From Microgenomates bacterium OLB22 (GTDB lineage Bacteria > Patescibacteriota > Microgenomatia > UBA1406 > HO2-37-13b), in contig LLEV01000008.1 of the NCBI GenBank assembly GCA_001567515.1, forward strand, positions 1-36,609: a DNA stretch of 36,609 nucleotides. The letters are read 5' to 3'. The translations under genes were made by a program, and so were the position numbers. The notes beneath the pieces were generated by a model that did not search any database, was not told where the DNA came from, and saw nothing but the letters and a program-made list of their open reading frames with translations. Shown one piece after another: positions 9,718 to 18,165 of the stretch; within the stretch, counting starts at the first letter, position 1, and the number at the start of each line of letters is the position of its first letter.

Positions 9718-10998
9718 GTGAAAGCTCCAAAGACTATCCTGATTACCGCCGGTGGGACCATAGAGCCGATAGATGATGTCCGTGTAATTGGGAATAATGC
9801 TCGAGGGACATTCCCTGCACAATTGGCTGAAGTAGCACTCAGATCAGGTCTTACGGTTCACTACGTTCATGCAAAAAATGCCGAAAAGCCATTCTATAGA
9901 AATTGTCATCTTGACCCCTCTCTCTCTTTTAGAGAGGAATCCTCTCGTCTAGCAGATCTTCAAAGAGATATCGAGAACTATACCGCGGATTGTACGTTTC
10001 ATGAATTCGAAACATATAAAGAGTATGCACACGTACTCGAAAATCTCATCAGTACCTGTCCAATCGATATCGTATTTCTAGCTGCAGCGGTTTCTGATTA
10101 TGGTGTAGAAAAAACAGAGGGAAAGATTTCATCTTCTAAGGAATTGCTTCACTTGACCCTAAAGAAAAATCCTAAGATCATAAGTCTCATAAAACACTGG
10201 TCGCCAAAACCTTTTTTTCAAGTCGGCTTCAAATTGACTGCGGGACTAACACCTGATGAATTAGTTGAGGTTGCCTATAAGTCAGGCATAGAAAACCATT
10301 CGGATTTGACTGTGGCCAATGATCTCGTTTCGTTGCGATGTAAGACTCACCATCGCATGATCATCACTCCCGAAAAGGGAGTCATCCCGCTTGTTTCAAC
10401 TGATACTGCAAAAGAATTGCTTGAGTTCGCACTTCGTCGCGCATCTGGAACTCATTTTAAAACTACTATCATAGGTAAAGAACTTGTAGAGCAAAAAGTT
10501 TTTGAGCAGATTCGCCAAGCATGTTTGACCCTTTCTCAAAAGCACATGATGCCTCGTTTCTACGAGGGGAATACTTCTTCGCATGGGAGCATTTCGATAC
10601 GGCATCCAACTGAGGGCTTTTATATTACAGCACGATCATCCGCAAAGGATGAGCTGCAGCCGGATGATATCATTCGTGTAGTTGATGTTGATTTTAAACA
10701 TAAAGTAATCTCTATACAGTCCAGTGGCGGTAAAAAAGCATCCCTTAATGCAGTACTTACGGCAAAGGTCTTTGAATCGTTTCCGGATGTCTCGGTAATA
10801 GTGCATACCCACACTTTTGCACCAGAATTTCCACTGACCGAATTCCCAGAGACCCCAGGAACGCTGGAATATGCACAAGCACCAGTGCCTCTTTTGAAAA
10901 ACTCCAGGATAGTAAATCTGGTTAATCACGGGCTTATTGCAGTAGGGCAGGATCTGCAGGGAACATTAGAAAATGTATTAACATACTCGCATGCATAA
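9718..10998 (+). CDS. CoaB-like phosphopantothenate-cysteine ligase domain fused to a class II aldolase/adducin domain
   Basis: Residues about 1-240 resemble the CoaB half of the Dfp protein: ILITAGGTIEPIDDVR, NNARGTFPAQLAE, FLAAAVSDYG, LKKNPKII, VGFKLTAG and VAND. CoaB joins phosphopantothenate to cysteine in CoA synthesis. No CoaC (decarboxylase flavodoxin-like) domain is attached. Residues about 250-426 resemble class II aldolases of the FucA/MtnB type: RFYEGNTSSHGSISIRH, FYITARSSAKDELQPDD, the metal pair VHTHTF, and NHGLIAVG carrying a third His. No ATG, GTG or TTG precedes the aldolase domain in frame, so the fusion is likely genuine and not a lost stop. The function of the fusion is unknown. 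It starts with GTG and overlaps the methyltransferase gene by 8 bp. Confidence 0.8.
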   Translation: MKAPKTILITAGGTIEPIDDVRVIGNNARGTFPAQLAEVALRSGLTVHYVHAKNAEKPFYRNCHLDPSLSFREESSRLADLQRDIENYTADCTFHEFETYKEYAHVLENLISTCPIDIVFLAAAVSDYGVEKTEGKISSSKELLHLTLKKNPKIISLIKHWSPKPFFQVGFKLTAGLTPDELVEVAYKSGIENHSDLTVANDLVSLRCKTHHRMIITPEKGVIPLVSTDTAKELLEFALRRASGTHFKTTIIGKELVEQKVFEQIRQACLTLSQKHMMPRFYEGNTSSHGSISIRHPTEGFYITARSSAKDELQPDDIIRVVDVDFKHKVISIQSSGGKKASLNAVLTAKVFESFPDVSVIVHTHTFAPEFPLTEFPETPGTLEYAQAPVPLLKNSRIVNLVNHGLIAVGQDLQGTLENVLTYSHA

Positions 10999-11737
10999 CC
11001 AGTATCAAAACTGTTACCGAGACTTTCCAGAGTATTATGATTTGTTGTATCAGAGATACCTCAAATCTATCCCCACTTTTGTGGAGCTAGTATCATCCCA
11101 TACTCCTTCCGAAAGAGCCATTTTGGATCTTGCCGCTGGGACAGGGGAGGTCAGCATTCCACTTATAGAAAATGGTTATGAGGTAACCAGTCTTGATGGT
11201 AGTCAAGGGATGCTAGAACAACTACGGCAGAAAGCTGAGACTAAAGGATTACGCGCAGACACTACCGTTCAAAGGTTAGAAAGCCTCTCACTGGATAGCC
11301 ATTACGATACGGTTTGCATACGGCAGGCGATCAATTATTACATGGGCATGAAAGCTCTTACCGGCGGACTTAGGCAGATAGCAACAGTACTAAAGCCAAC
11401 AGGGACATTCATATTTAACGCCCCCAATTTCTTAGAAAATGCTAAGAAGTATGAGGATAGTGAACATCGATATGAGGAAGGGAGTAAGAAAGCAGTAGTA
11501 CTAGAGAGAAATTTGTTGGAGGATCGAGTACTTACCCATCAGCAAGACGCCATGATATGGTCAGATAGTGAGCCCGTCATTCACCTTAAAGAAGAGAATG
11601 TCTTCTATATGTTTACAAAAGAAGAGTTTGAGCAAGCTCTTACTGAGGCTGGGTTTTCACAAATCACCTTTTTATCAAGTAATGGAGAGCCATATCAGAA
11701 AGATGATAAGACTATCTATTGTATAGCTCAAATATGA
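10991..11737 (+). CDS. SAM-dependent class I methyltransferase
   Basis: This 248-residue protein has a Rossmann-type methyltransferase core. Motif I is ILDLAAGTGEVSIPL, motif II SLDGSQGMLEQL is consistent with SAM ribose binding, and a motif IV-like segment is DTVCIRQAINYYMG. The C-terminal part forms the beta strands usual in UbiE/BioC-like small-molecule methyltransferases. The substrate cannot be told. It overlaps the CoaB-like/aldolase gene upstream by 8 bp and ilvE downstream by ATGA, so the three genes form one translationally coupled unit. Confidence 0.85.
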   Translation: MHNQYQNCYRDFPEYYDLLYQRYLKSIPTFVELVSSHTPSERAILDLAAGTGEVSIPLIENGYEVTSLDGSQGMLEQLRQKAETKGLRADTTVQRLESLSLDSHYDTVCIRQAINYYMGMKALTGGLRQIATVLKPTGTFIFNAPNFLENAKKYEDSEHRYEEGSKKAVVLERNLLEDRVLTHQQDAMIWSDSEPVIHLKEENVFYMFTKEEFEQALTEAGFSQITFLSSNGEPYQKDDKTIYCIAQI

Positions 11738-12635
11738 ACGCCGCCTCCAAAGTCTGGATAAATGGAGAAATTAAAGATTCTGCCGAGGTTTCATTTTTCC
11801 CATTCAATCAAGCCATAAATTATGGGGCTACGGTTTATGAGGGTATCCGCATGTATGATACGAAATCAGGTCCAGCCCTATTTCGTTTGGATGAACATCT
11901 TGATCGACTAGCCTATTCTGCCCAAACCCTCAGGATGCAGACCAAGTGGAAAAAAGCCGACTTGAAGCAAGCAATTATTGATACGGTTATTGCCAATGAA
12001 TTGAAATCGGGCTACATTCGTCCACTTCTTTTTTATAGTGAGCAAAAGATGGGGATAAACATTTTGGGTAGTGAGGTGACGAGCCTGATCCTCACCTGGC
12101 CGTGGGAGGATAGGACCGAAAGTAAAAAAAGTTACGTTGAGCATTTCTACTTATAAACGGCTGGATCCATCGATAGTTGATCTCAAGGCAAAGATTAGTG
12201 GCTATTATGCCAATGGACTTTTGGGTTTTATCCAAGCTAGAGAAGAAGGGTATGATGAACCACTTTTTCTTGATAAAGAAGGGTATGTAGCCGAGGGTGC
12301 AGTCAATAATATCTTTGCGATTAAAAAAAGATACGTTGTACACGCCCACTACAAGATCTATCCTAGCGGGGATCACTAGAGACACGGTGATCCAGATTGC
12401 AGGGGAGACGGGTCTGTCAGTTGAAGAAAAAGATATCTGCCCCGAGGACTTAACGGATATGGATGAGCTATTTCTTACCGGCACAGGAATAGAACTAGAG
12501 CTGGTTTCGGAGGTCAAAGACTATCACCAAAATAACGCTGGATGGTCTAGGACCCAAGCGCTTAAAAAGTATTACCAGCGGGTTACTCAGGGAAAGGTCC
12601 CTGAATACCGCAAGTGGCTGACGCACGTAGTTTGA
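11734..12635 (+). CDS. ilvE: Branched-chain amino acid aminotransferase IlvE (two homopolymer frameshifts)
   Basis: This is a fold-type IV PLP aminotransferase that interconverts Leu, Ile and Val with their 2-oxo acids. The N-terminus KVWINGEI, then YGATVYEGIRMY and ALFRLDEHLDRL, are typical. The PLP lysine lies in LKAKISGYYANG, followed by GYVAEGAVNNIF, RSILAGITRDTV and FLTGTG. Two A7 runs, 12124-12130 and 12323-12329, each carry one base too many; with A6 the frames join into 299 residues, the normal IlvE length. The ATG at 11734 overlaps the methyltransferase stop (ATGA). The gene converges on proS with 6 bp between the stops. Confidence 0.93.
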
Positions 12636-12641
12636 GAGTTT

Positions 12642-14332
12642 TTAGTCCAGCAAAGTAAGAAGCTCAGAGAAAGAAAACATCATGGATTCCGACTCACTTC
12701 TCTTTTTCACTTCAACTTGATCACCTGTTTTTTTGGAAACGACGAGGCGATAGGGAATACCGATCAGGTCTGCATCGGCGAACTTTTCACCGGCTGAGAT
12801 ATCAAGTCTGTCATCATATAAGACTTCACTATTTTTCTCCGTGAGATCCTGATAGACCTTTTCTGCTTGGCTCTTTACTTCTTCATCTTCTAAATTAAGT
12901 CCGATGAGATGAACCTGATAAGGAGCGATGCTTTCTGGCCAGATGATCCCACGATCATCGTGATGTATCTCAACGACAGTCGCTAATGTTCGACCAATAC
13001 CGATGCCATAACAGCCCATGTAGTAGGGTAGCTCTTGCCCATTTTCATCAACAAAATTTGCATTCATAAGTGATGAATAGTGATATCCTAGTTGGAAGAT
13101 GTTTCCTACCTCTACCCCCTTTCTTTTTATAAGTTTTTTCCCATCGCTCGTGAGATCTCCCGATTTTGCAAGCTTGAATTCATAAAATTGTCCTGGCTCA
13201 GGAAGGTCCCTACCAAAGTTAACATTAATAGTATGATAGTGCGTCTTGTTTGCCCCCATCTCAAAGTTCACTCTTCCTTTTGTAGATTTGTCATAAAAGA
13301 CTCTTACTGATGGTGGTAAGTTGAGGACTCCGGCATAGCCGACTTCGGCCCCGGTGATATCCTTCACTTTATCAGGAGATGCCAATTGGAGGCTGTGGCA
13401 TCCCACTGCGAGCTGGAGTTTTGCTTCATTGATATCGAGGTCTCCGCGTATAGCTGCGGCGATCACTTCACCTTTCTCCGTCTCAAAGAGCATTGTCTTG
13501 GTGGTCTTTTCTACGGGGATATTGAGAAATGCAGAAAGCTGTTGGACTCCTATGGTGTTTTCTCCATATACATCCGTACGTGCCAGCATAGTTTCAGCGC
13601 TCTCATAGGGAGAAGTAATCGATACGGCAACATCCTCATGAGCAGCATAGCTTCCATCCTCAGTCGTGAGAAAAGTGCTTTCTCCTGTCTGCGATTCGAC
13701 GATAAATTCGTGACAGTATTCTCCACCTATGTAGCCATTATCTGATTCAACAATAATGGTATTGAGTCTAAGCTCACTAAATATCCTGGTGTATGTATCT
13801 AGCATCGTAGCGTATTCACGCTTGAAGTCTTCTTCAGTGGTATGGAAGGAGTAGGCATCTTTCATCAGAAACTCACGTACTCTTAGAAGTCCACCTCTCA
13901 CACGTAGCTCATCTCGAAATTTGGATGAAAACTGATACAGATTTAGTGGCAGATCTTTATAACTGATCTGAAACTTGCGAACGAGGTCCACAAACATCTC
14001 CTCAGCTGTACCACCCAGAGCAAAGGATGCTCCGCGTCGATCATCGATCCTCATGAGTTCGAAGCCTGCAGAGTTGGTCCTATTAGTCTCCTGCCATAGC
14101 CCAAGAGGATGTAGGACAGGAGTAATCATCTCTTGAGCGCCTGCCTCATCCATGTGCTTTTTTATTATAGAAACTATCTTTTGTTGGACTCGTATGCCTA
14201 GCGGTAGAAGGTAGTATCTACCCGCACTTGATTCACGTATAAATCCTCCACGGTAGAGGAGTTTATATGAGTCATTACTGGCATCAGCGTCGCGACCTTT
14301 TCTGTTTTTGGAAATAGTTTTGAATATCTCAT
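12642..14332 (-). CDS. proS: Prolyl-tRNA synthetase (one homopolymer frameshift)
   Basis: This class II aminoacyl-tRNA synthetase charges tRNA-Pro. The N-terminus MRYSKLFPKTEK at 14332 is separated from RDADASNDSYKLLYRGGFIRE by a frame change at TTTT 14298-14301. One more T gives a continuous 563-residue bacterial-type ProRS. Later motifs include GAQEMITPVLHPLGLWQE (motif 1 region), RGASFALGGTAEE, FSSKFRDELRVRGGLLRVREF (motif 2) and YGIGIGRTLA (motif 3). An editing-like insertion lies between motifs 2 and 3. Expression is likely controlled by the T-box leader upstream. A second promoter close to the ATG may give a T-box-independent transcript. Confidence 0.94.
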
Positions 14333-14346
14333 GATTGTTTGTCTAA

Positions 14347-14352
14347 ATTATA
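14347..14352 (-). promoter_or_regulatory. Possible second -10 box of proS
   Basis: On the minus strand TATAAT ends 14 nt before the proS ATG (14332) and lies downstream of the T-box terminator. Transcription from it would bypass T-box control. No good -35 box is visible. Confidence 0.35.
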
Positions 14353-14360
14353 ATGATATC

Positions 14361-14466
14361 CGGGCTCTGTCATGCTGAACTTGATTAGGCATCTCAAAAC
14401 AAAATCACGAAGATCCTGAATTAAATTCAGGATGACATCTCACCGAGTCATCCGCCAGCTGGCGGA
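14361..14466. repeat. Intergenic palindromic repeat block between T-box and proS
   Basis: This block contains a 10-bp-stem palindrome at 14413-14433 (ATCCTGAATT and its complement) and a perfect 16-bp palindrome TCCGCCAGCTGGCGGA at 14451-14466. A TCATGCTGAACTTGATT unit lies at about 14370-14386. Both flanking units end in a CATCTCA motif. This is the look of dispersed REP-like intergenic repeats. Nothing in it appears to code for protein. Confidence 0.5.
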
Positions 14467-14475
14467 GCGGCTACG

Positions 14476-14523
14476 AAAAAACCTCGTCTCTACACATCAC
14501 TCTCATGATGTGTAAGGACGAGG
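14476..14523 (-). terminator. T-box regulated terminator
   Basis: On the minus strand a long hairpin (CCTCGTC/GACGAGG plus an inner 8-bp stem) is followed by six T. It shares the CCTCGT strand with the antiterminator, so only one of the two can form. Confidence 0.88.
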
Positions 14524-14725
14524 CATTAGCTCGTGGTACCACCTTACTTTATCTCATTTTTCTCAAACGAGATCTTTATAGCCGGCTATTCCGACATCTC
14601 TATTTATCTTGATACACAGATGAGTTTCTGTGGAAAGTTACGGACTACTCGTCCTATCCCTTCTCGCTCCGAGGCAGGAAACCTCTTCATAGCGCCATCA
14701 AAATTACGTATCTGTATGTAGTATA
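14476..14725 (-). promoter_or_regulatory. T-box riboswitch leader of proS (promoter to terminator)
   Basis: A minus-strand -10 TATACT at 14720-14725 would start an RNA near 14713. The T-box sequence AAGGTGGTACCACGAGC is at 14529-14545 and contains the canonical UGGUACC bulge that pairs with an uncharged tRNA 3' end; UGGU fits discriminator A, as in most tRNA-Pro. The antiterminator forms by GTAAGG pairing with CCTTAC and ACGAG pairing with CTCGT. The competing terminator pairs CCTCGTC with GACGAGG plus an inner ACACATCA/TGATGTGT stem, followed by six U. Upstream hairpins include CACAGA...TCTGTG. Stem I looks short and I could not place the proline specifier codon with confidence. Confidence 0.88.
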
Positions 14726-14734
14726 ACACACTTG

Positions 14735-14762
14735 AAAAAAGGGACACCTAAGTTGGTGCCCT
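14735..14762 (-). terminator. Rho-independent terminator of the zinc-ribbon gene
   Basis: On the minus strand GGGCACC, loop, GGTGTCCC is followed by six T. It begins a few bases past the stop of the zinc-ribbon gene and separates it from the T-box transcript. Confidence 0.7.
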
Positions 14763-14768
14763 GGGATC

Positions 14769-15029
14769 TTACGATCGACGGCGTCGACACGCTTTCTCGA
14801 GGAGCAGATCTCGCATGCCCGAGGGTAGATTCCTCGTCACCCTATTGGTGGTATGGCAGTCAGGACAATTGAAAACGATCTCTGGTTCCCAGGTTTCTCC
14901 TGCGTAGGATACCGCATAGTTATACACTTTCAAGTCTGTCTCTTCTACTTCCCATACTGCTTTGCACGCTTCGCAGGTGAACTCCTTAGTCCACTTTTCC
15001 TTGCCACTGGGGCGACTGACCAGCTTCAT
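14769..15029 (-). CDS. Small zinc-ribbon protein
   Basis: This 86-residue protein has two Cys pairs, TCEACKA near residue 19 and NCPDCHT near residue 54, spaced as in a zinc ribbon, and a very basic tail (CRRRRS). Treble-clef or zinc-ribbon proteins of this size often bind nucleic acid or act as metal-bound adaptors, but no family is recognised. The start ATG at 15029 has GAGGGAGAG upstream as a Shine-Dalgarno. Its 41-nt leader can fold a GTAAGAG/CTCTTAC hairpin just ahead of the ribosome site. It has its own promoter and terminator, so it is a single-gene transcript. Confidence 0.7.
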   Translation of the reverse strand: MKLVSRPSGKEKWTKEFTCEACKAVWEVEETDLKVYNYAVSYAGETWEPEIVFNCPDCHTTNRVTRNLPSGMRDLLLEKACRRRRS

Positions 15030-15077
15030 GGAAGCTCTCCCTCAAAGTGCCGTAAGAGCAACATCTCTTACTTGTAA

Positions 15078-15106
15078 ATAATACACTAAGTCTGGCGAGT
15101 AATCAA
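15078..15106 (-). promoter_or_regulatory. Promoter of the zinc-ribbon gene
   Basis: On the minus strand TTGATT (15101-15106), a 17-bp spacer and TATTAT (15078-15083) predict a start near 15071 and a leader of about 40 nt that carries a Shine-Dalgarno. This is a leadered gene, unlike many others in the window. Confidence 0.6.
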
Positions 15107-15128
15107 GTGCAAAATAGTATGTGTCTAG

Positions 15129-15157
15129 CTGAAGTATTTAAACTAATCTGCTATAAT
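15129..15157 (+). promoter_or_regulatory. Promoter of the pentapeptide gene
   Basis: CTGAAG (15129-15134), a 17-bp spacer and TATAAT (15152-15157) precede a leader of about 34 nt with AAAGGGG seven bases ahead of the ATG at 15198. Confidence 0.65.
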
Positions 15158-15197
15158 AGGGCAGTATTTTGCTCCAAACCTAGAAAGGGGATCATAC

Positions 15198-15431
15198 ATG
15201 TCGGATAAGACTAGACTGAATTGGGCAGAGACGCGCGATCTCTTGATAGAAAATGGGGTGAATCCTGACCTATTACCAACTGAATGGCACCCAGGTATTG
15301 ATCTGAGAGGCGTGCAGCTTATGGGGGCCCAGCTTCAAGGAGTATTCCTACGAGCTGTCGATCTCCGTGGTGCTAACATGATAGGGTCAGATCTCAGTTA
15401 TGCTGATTTTTCATACGCAGTGCTCGTCTAA
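15198..15431 (+). CDS. Pentapeptide-repeat mini-protein
   Basis: This 77-residue protein has an N-terminal 30-residue cap (WAETRDLLIENG) followed by about eight A/V-x-L-x-x pentapeptides: DLRGV QLMGA QLQGV FLRAV DLRGA NMIGS DLSYA DFSYA. Such repeats fold as a right-handed quadrilateral beta helix. This one gives only two full coils, which is short for the family, yet it has a clear promoter, a Shine-Dalgarno and a terminator and so looks like a real gene. The function is unknown; larger relatives protect gyrase or serve as scaffolds. Confidence 0.75.
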   Translation: MSDKTRLNWAETRDLLIENGVNPDLLPTEWHPGIDLRGVQLMGAQLQGVFLRAVDLRGANMIGSDLSYADFSYAVLV

Positions 15432-15448
15432 GACACAGATGCAACTAT

Positions 15449-15473
15449 GCTCATGTAAACCATGGGCTTTTTT
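15449..15473 (+). terminator. Terminator of the pentapeptide gene
   Basis: GCTCATG (15449-15455) pairs with CATGGGC (15461-15467) with one G-U pair across a five-base loop, and is followed by six T. Confidence 0.7.
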
Positions 15474-15554
15474 GTCAATATATTGGGTCATGACATGGAC
15501 AGATGACTTGCTTGGAGAAGTGGGAAAAATATGAGTGTGGTAACAAACCTAGTG

Positions 15555-15625
15555 CTGCCCAGCAGGGATTTGAACCCCGATAAACGGATTCAGAGTCCGT
15601 TGTCCTACCATTAGACGACCGGGCA
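15555..15625 (-). tRNA. tRNA-Gln (CUG)
   Basis: The minus strand folds as a cloverleaf: acceptor TGCCCGG/CTGGGCA with one G-U pair, anticodon stem ACGGA/TCCGT with loop CTCTGAA giving anticodon CUG, and T-loop GGTTCAAAT. The discriminator base is G, as in other tRNA-Gln. The 3' CCA is not encoded. Confidence 0.95.
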
Positions 15626-15713
15626 AAGAGATAGCCTATTATACAGGGCAGACAAGCGTGAGACAAATAGTAGTTAGGGCTTGCAAAATAGGGGTAGCTA
15701 TGATATTGTATAT

Positions 15714-17612
15714 ATGACAATATCTAATATGAATCCCTATACTATTAGTCTCGCACAACTCGATATCACTCCTGGACGACCTGACCTGAATGCAGCTAAG
15801 ATGCTGCAGGAAATTCACGCAGCTCGTGAGAGAGGCTCCGACATCATCATATTCTCTGAGATGGCTGTACCTGGCTATCTTCTCGGGGATGAATGGGAGA
15901 ATGACAGCTTCATCAATGATTCTCTTTCGTATAACGAAGACATCCTCGCCGCCAGCGAAGGGATCGCCGTCATATGGGGTAATGTCTATGCGGAGTCTGA
16001 CAAAAAAGGTGAAGATGGTCGAACACGCAAATACAATGCGGTTTTCGTCGCTCAAGACAGAAAGTGGGTTTCAAATGGCGTTTTTGAAGGGCACACTTTC
16101 AAGACCCTCATGCCAAAATACCGTGAATTTGATGATGAACGTCACTTTTATTCCCTGGCTAAAGTCTCTCAAGAGAGAGATGTCCCTATATCTAGCCTCC
16201 TCAAACCCTTTCCACTTCAGATTGGTGAGAAGACTCACATGGTAGGCACAATCCTTTGTGAGGACATGTGGTGTGAAGACTATCCCATAAATCCCACAAA
16301 GATCCTTGTCGAAAATGGGGCAGAGATGATCATAAATCTCTCTTGTTCACCATGGACCTGGAGAAAGAATGATAAGCGCCATAGAGTTGTGCGCTCGCTA
16401 CTGAAAGAAAGCCAAGTCCCCTTTGTCTACGTGAATAATGTTGGGGTACAAAACAATGGAAAAAACGTATTCCTCTTCGATGGTGGCTCAGCCATATACA
16501 CCGAAGATGGTTACCTGCACGCTATGACCCATGACTACACTGAAGAGGTGCTGGATGTCCAGTTAGGTAGGGCTTCTACAGCGACAATATCCGATCCCGA
16601 GCTGTCTGATGAGCAAGATCTAAAAGAGGTATACGACGGTCTCGTCTTTGGACTTCGGCACTTCTTTTCAACTCTCCCTACAAAGAACGTTGTGATAGGT
16701 CTAAGCGGTGGTATAGATTCTGCCCTCTCGGCTGTTTTATTGACAGCAGCCCTTGGCAAGGAACATGTCTATGCCGTAAACATGCCTTCAAAATTTAATT
16801 CTCACCTTACCAAGGGTGCGGCTGCAGCACTAGCACAGAATCTGGGAATTCATTACACCATTTATCCTATTCAGGCATCCATTGACCAAACTATCGATGA
16901 ACTGAACCATCTCGTGTTCACTTCCCAAGACGATTCAAAAAAAGAAACCCCTATCACAGTCACACCATTTATCACAGAAAACATCCAAGCACGAGATCGA
17001 GGCAGCCGAGTGCTTTCGGCCATCGCAGCTTGTCTCAATGGAGTATTTACCAATAATGGGAATAAAACAGAGACAGCTCTAGGCTACGCCACATTGTATG
17101 GTGATGTAAATGGTGCGATCGCGCCCCTAGCTGACCTCTATAAAGGTGAGATCTATGCGTTAGCTAGGTATATAAATCAACTGAAGGGAAAGGATCTCAT
17201 CCCAACAAGTATCATTGATGTCGTCCCCTCGGCAGAGCTGAGTGCCGACCAAGACGTCACACAAGGGAAGGGTGACCCTATCATCTACCCTTATCATGAC
17301 AAACTACTTCGTTCATTTATCGAATTCCGTCGAGATCCTGAGTACATCTTAGATCTCTACACTAAGGAGACTTTAGAAGAATCTTTGAAGATAGAAGCAG
17401 GATTGGTGAAGAAACACTTTCCAACGACAGAAAGTTTTATATCGGACCTCGAACACAAGTGGAAGCTGTATAAAATAAACTATTTCAAGCGCATCCAGAC
17501 CCCACCAATCATCACAGTGAGTAGACGGGCATTCGGCTTTGACTTACGTGAAGCTCAAAACGGCATTCATTTTACGAGAAGATATAAGGAGTTGAAGGAG
17601 AGATTACTTTAA
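15714..17612 (+). CDS. nadE: Glutamine-dependent NAD+ synthetase
   Basis: This two-domain enzyme of about 632 residues makes NAD from deamido-NAD, ATP and glutamine. The N-terminal nitrilase-type glutaminase shows the Glu-Lys-Cys triad in FSEMAVPGY, LMPKYREFDDERHF and ILCEDMW. The C-terminal synthetase has the ATP P-loop GLSGGIDSALS, then NIQARDRGS, GYATLYGDVNGAIAPLADLYK and RRAFGFDLREAQNG. Starts at 15714 (MTISNMNPY) and 15729 (MNPY) are both possible; I chose 15714 because TATGAT at 15699-15704 lies 9 nt ahead of it. It is a single gene, converging on the RRM gene. Confidence 0.94.
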   Translation: MTISNMNPYTISLAQLDITPGRPDLNAAKMLQEIHAARERGSDIIIFSEMAVPGYLLGDEWENDSFINDSLSYNEDILAASEGIAVIWGNVYAESDKKGEDGRTRKYNAVFVAQDRKWVSNGVFEGHTFKTLMPKYREFDDERHFYSLAKVSQERDVPISSLLKPFPLQIGEKTHMVGTILCEDMWCEDYPINPTKILVENGAEMIINLSCSPWTWRKNDKRHRVVRSLLKESQVPFVYVNNVGVQNNGKNVFLFDGGSAIYTEDGYLHAMTHDYTEEVLDVQLGRASTATISDPELSDEQDLKEVYDGLVFGLRHFFSTLPTKNVVIGLSGGIDSALSAVLLTAALGKEHVYAVNMPSKFNSHLTKGAAAALAQNLGIHYTIYPIQASIDQTIDELNHLVFTSQDDSKKETPITVTPFITENIQARDRGSRVLSAIAACLNGVFTNNGNKTETALGYATLYGDVNGAIAPLADLYKGEIYALARYINQLKGKDLIPTSIIDVVPSAELSADQDVTQGKGDPIIYPYHDKLLRSFIEFRRDPEYILDLYTKETLEESLKIEAGLVKKHFPTTESFISDLEHKWKLYKINYFKRIQTPPIITVSRRAFGFDLREAQNGIHFTRRYKELKERLL

Positions 17613-17631
17613 AACAATTTTACATACTGAA

Positions 17632-17655
17632 ACGCCCCGCCATAAGGCAGGGCGT
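17632..17655 (-). terminator. Hairpin between nadE and the RRM gene
   Basis: ACGCCCCGCC and GGCAGGGCGT form a stem with loop ATAA. On the minus strand it is followed by only three T, so it is a weak terminator for the RRM gene and may also stop nadE transcripts. Confidence 0.55.
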
Positions 17656-17671
17656 AACAGTTGGTTAATTC

Positions 17672-18010
17672 TTATGAAGCGTCTCGGTCGTTGTACCCTC
17701 TCGAGTCATTACGATCGTTACGTCGATAAGAGCTGAAGTTACCACCGCGGTTTTCGCGAGGCTCCTGAGGCTTAGCTTCGCTTACGCGGATAGCTCTACC
17801 ATCAAGCTCTTTCTCATTGAGCTCATCAATAGCTCGTTGAGCATCTTCTTCAGTAGTAAACTCGACGAACCCATAGCCGCGTGAACGACCATTGAATCTG
17901 TCTCGAAGTACCACTGCTGATTCTACAGCTCCTATCTGTGAGAAGAAATTATGAAGGGATTCATCAGTAGTATCCCAAGAAAGTCCTCCAACAAATAATT
18001 TTTTAGTCAT
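17672..18010 (-). CDS. Single-RRM RNA-binding protein
   Basis: This is a 112-residue protein of the glycine-rich bacterial RRM group. RNP2 is LFVGGL (residues 5-10) and RNP1 is RGYGFVEF. The RRM fills residues 3-80, and a disordered Arg/Asn/Gly-rich tail follows (RENRGGN, RRNDRND). Such proteins act as RNA chaperones and are often induced by cold. AGGAGGTGAG at 18017-18026 is the strongest Shine-Dalgarno in the window and fixes the ATG at 18010. A minus-strand TATAGT at 18034-18039 may be its -10 box. Confidence 0.9.
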   Translation of the reverse strand: MTKKLFVGGLSWDTTDESLHNFFSQIGAVESAVVLRDRFNGRSRGYGFVEFTTEEDAQRAIDELNEKELDGRAIRVSEAKPQEPRENRGGNFSSYRRNDRNDSRGYNDRDAS

Positions 18011-18165
18011 GTATATCTCACCTCCTCATTACAACTATACTCTTTTACTTTTTTTGCAAGGCTGTATTTCTTGGGGAAATCAGTTTTATTATGCGCAAAT
18101 AACATCAAAGAGAACTAGTGTTATGGATATAGTATATCATAGTATGTGTTAAAAAGGAAGGGGTA

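Noticed and set aside
12124-12329. A7 runs in ilvE (and similar runs elsewhere) as programmed slippage sites
   Set aside because: The required corrections occur in both directions and also in G, C and short T runs across unrelated housekeeping genes, which fits homopolymer errors better than programmed frameshifting.
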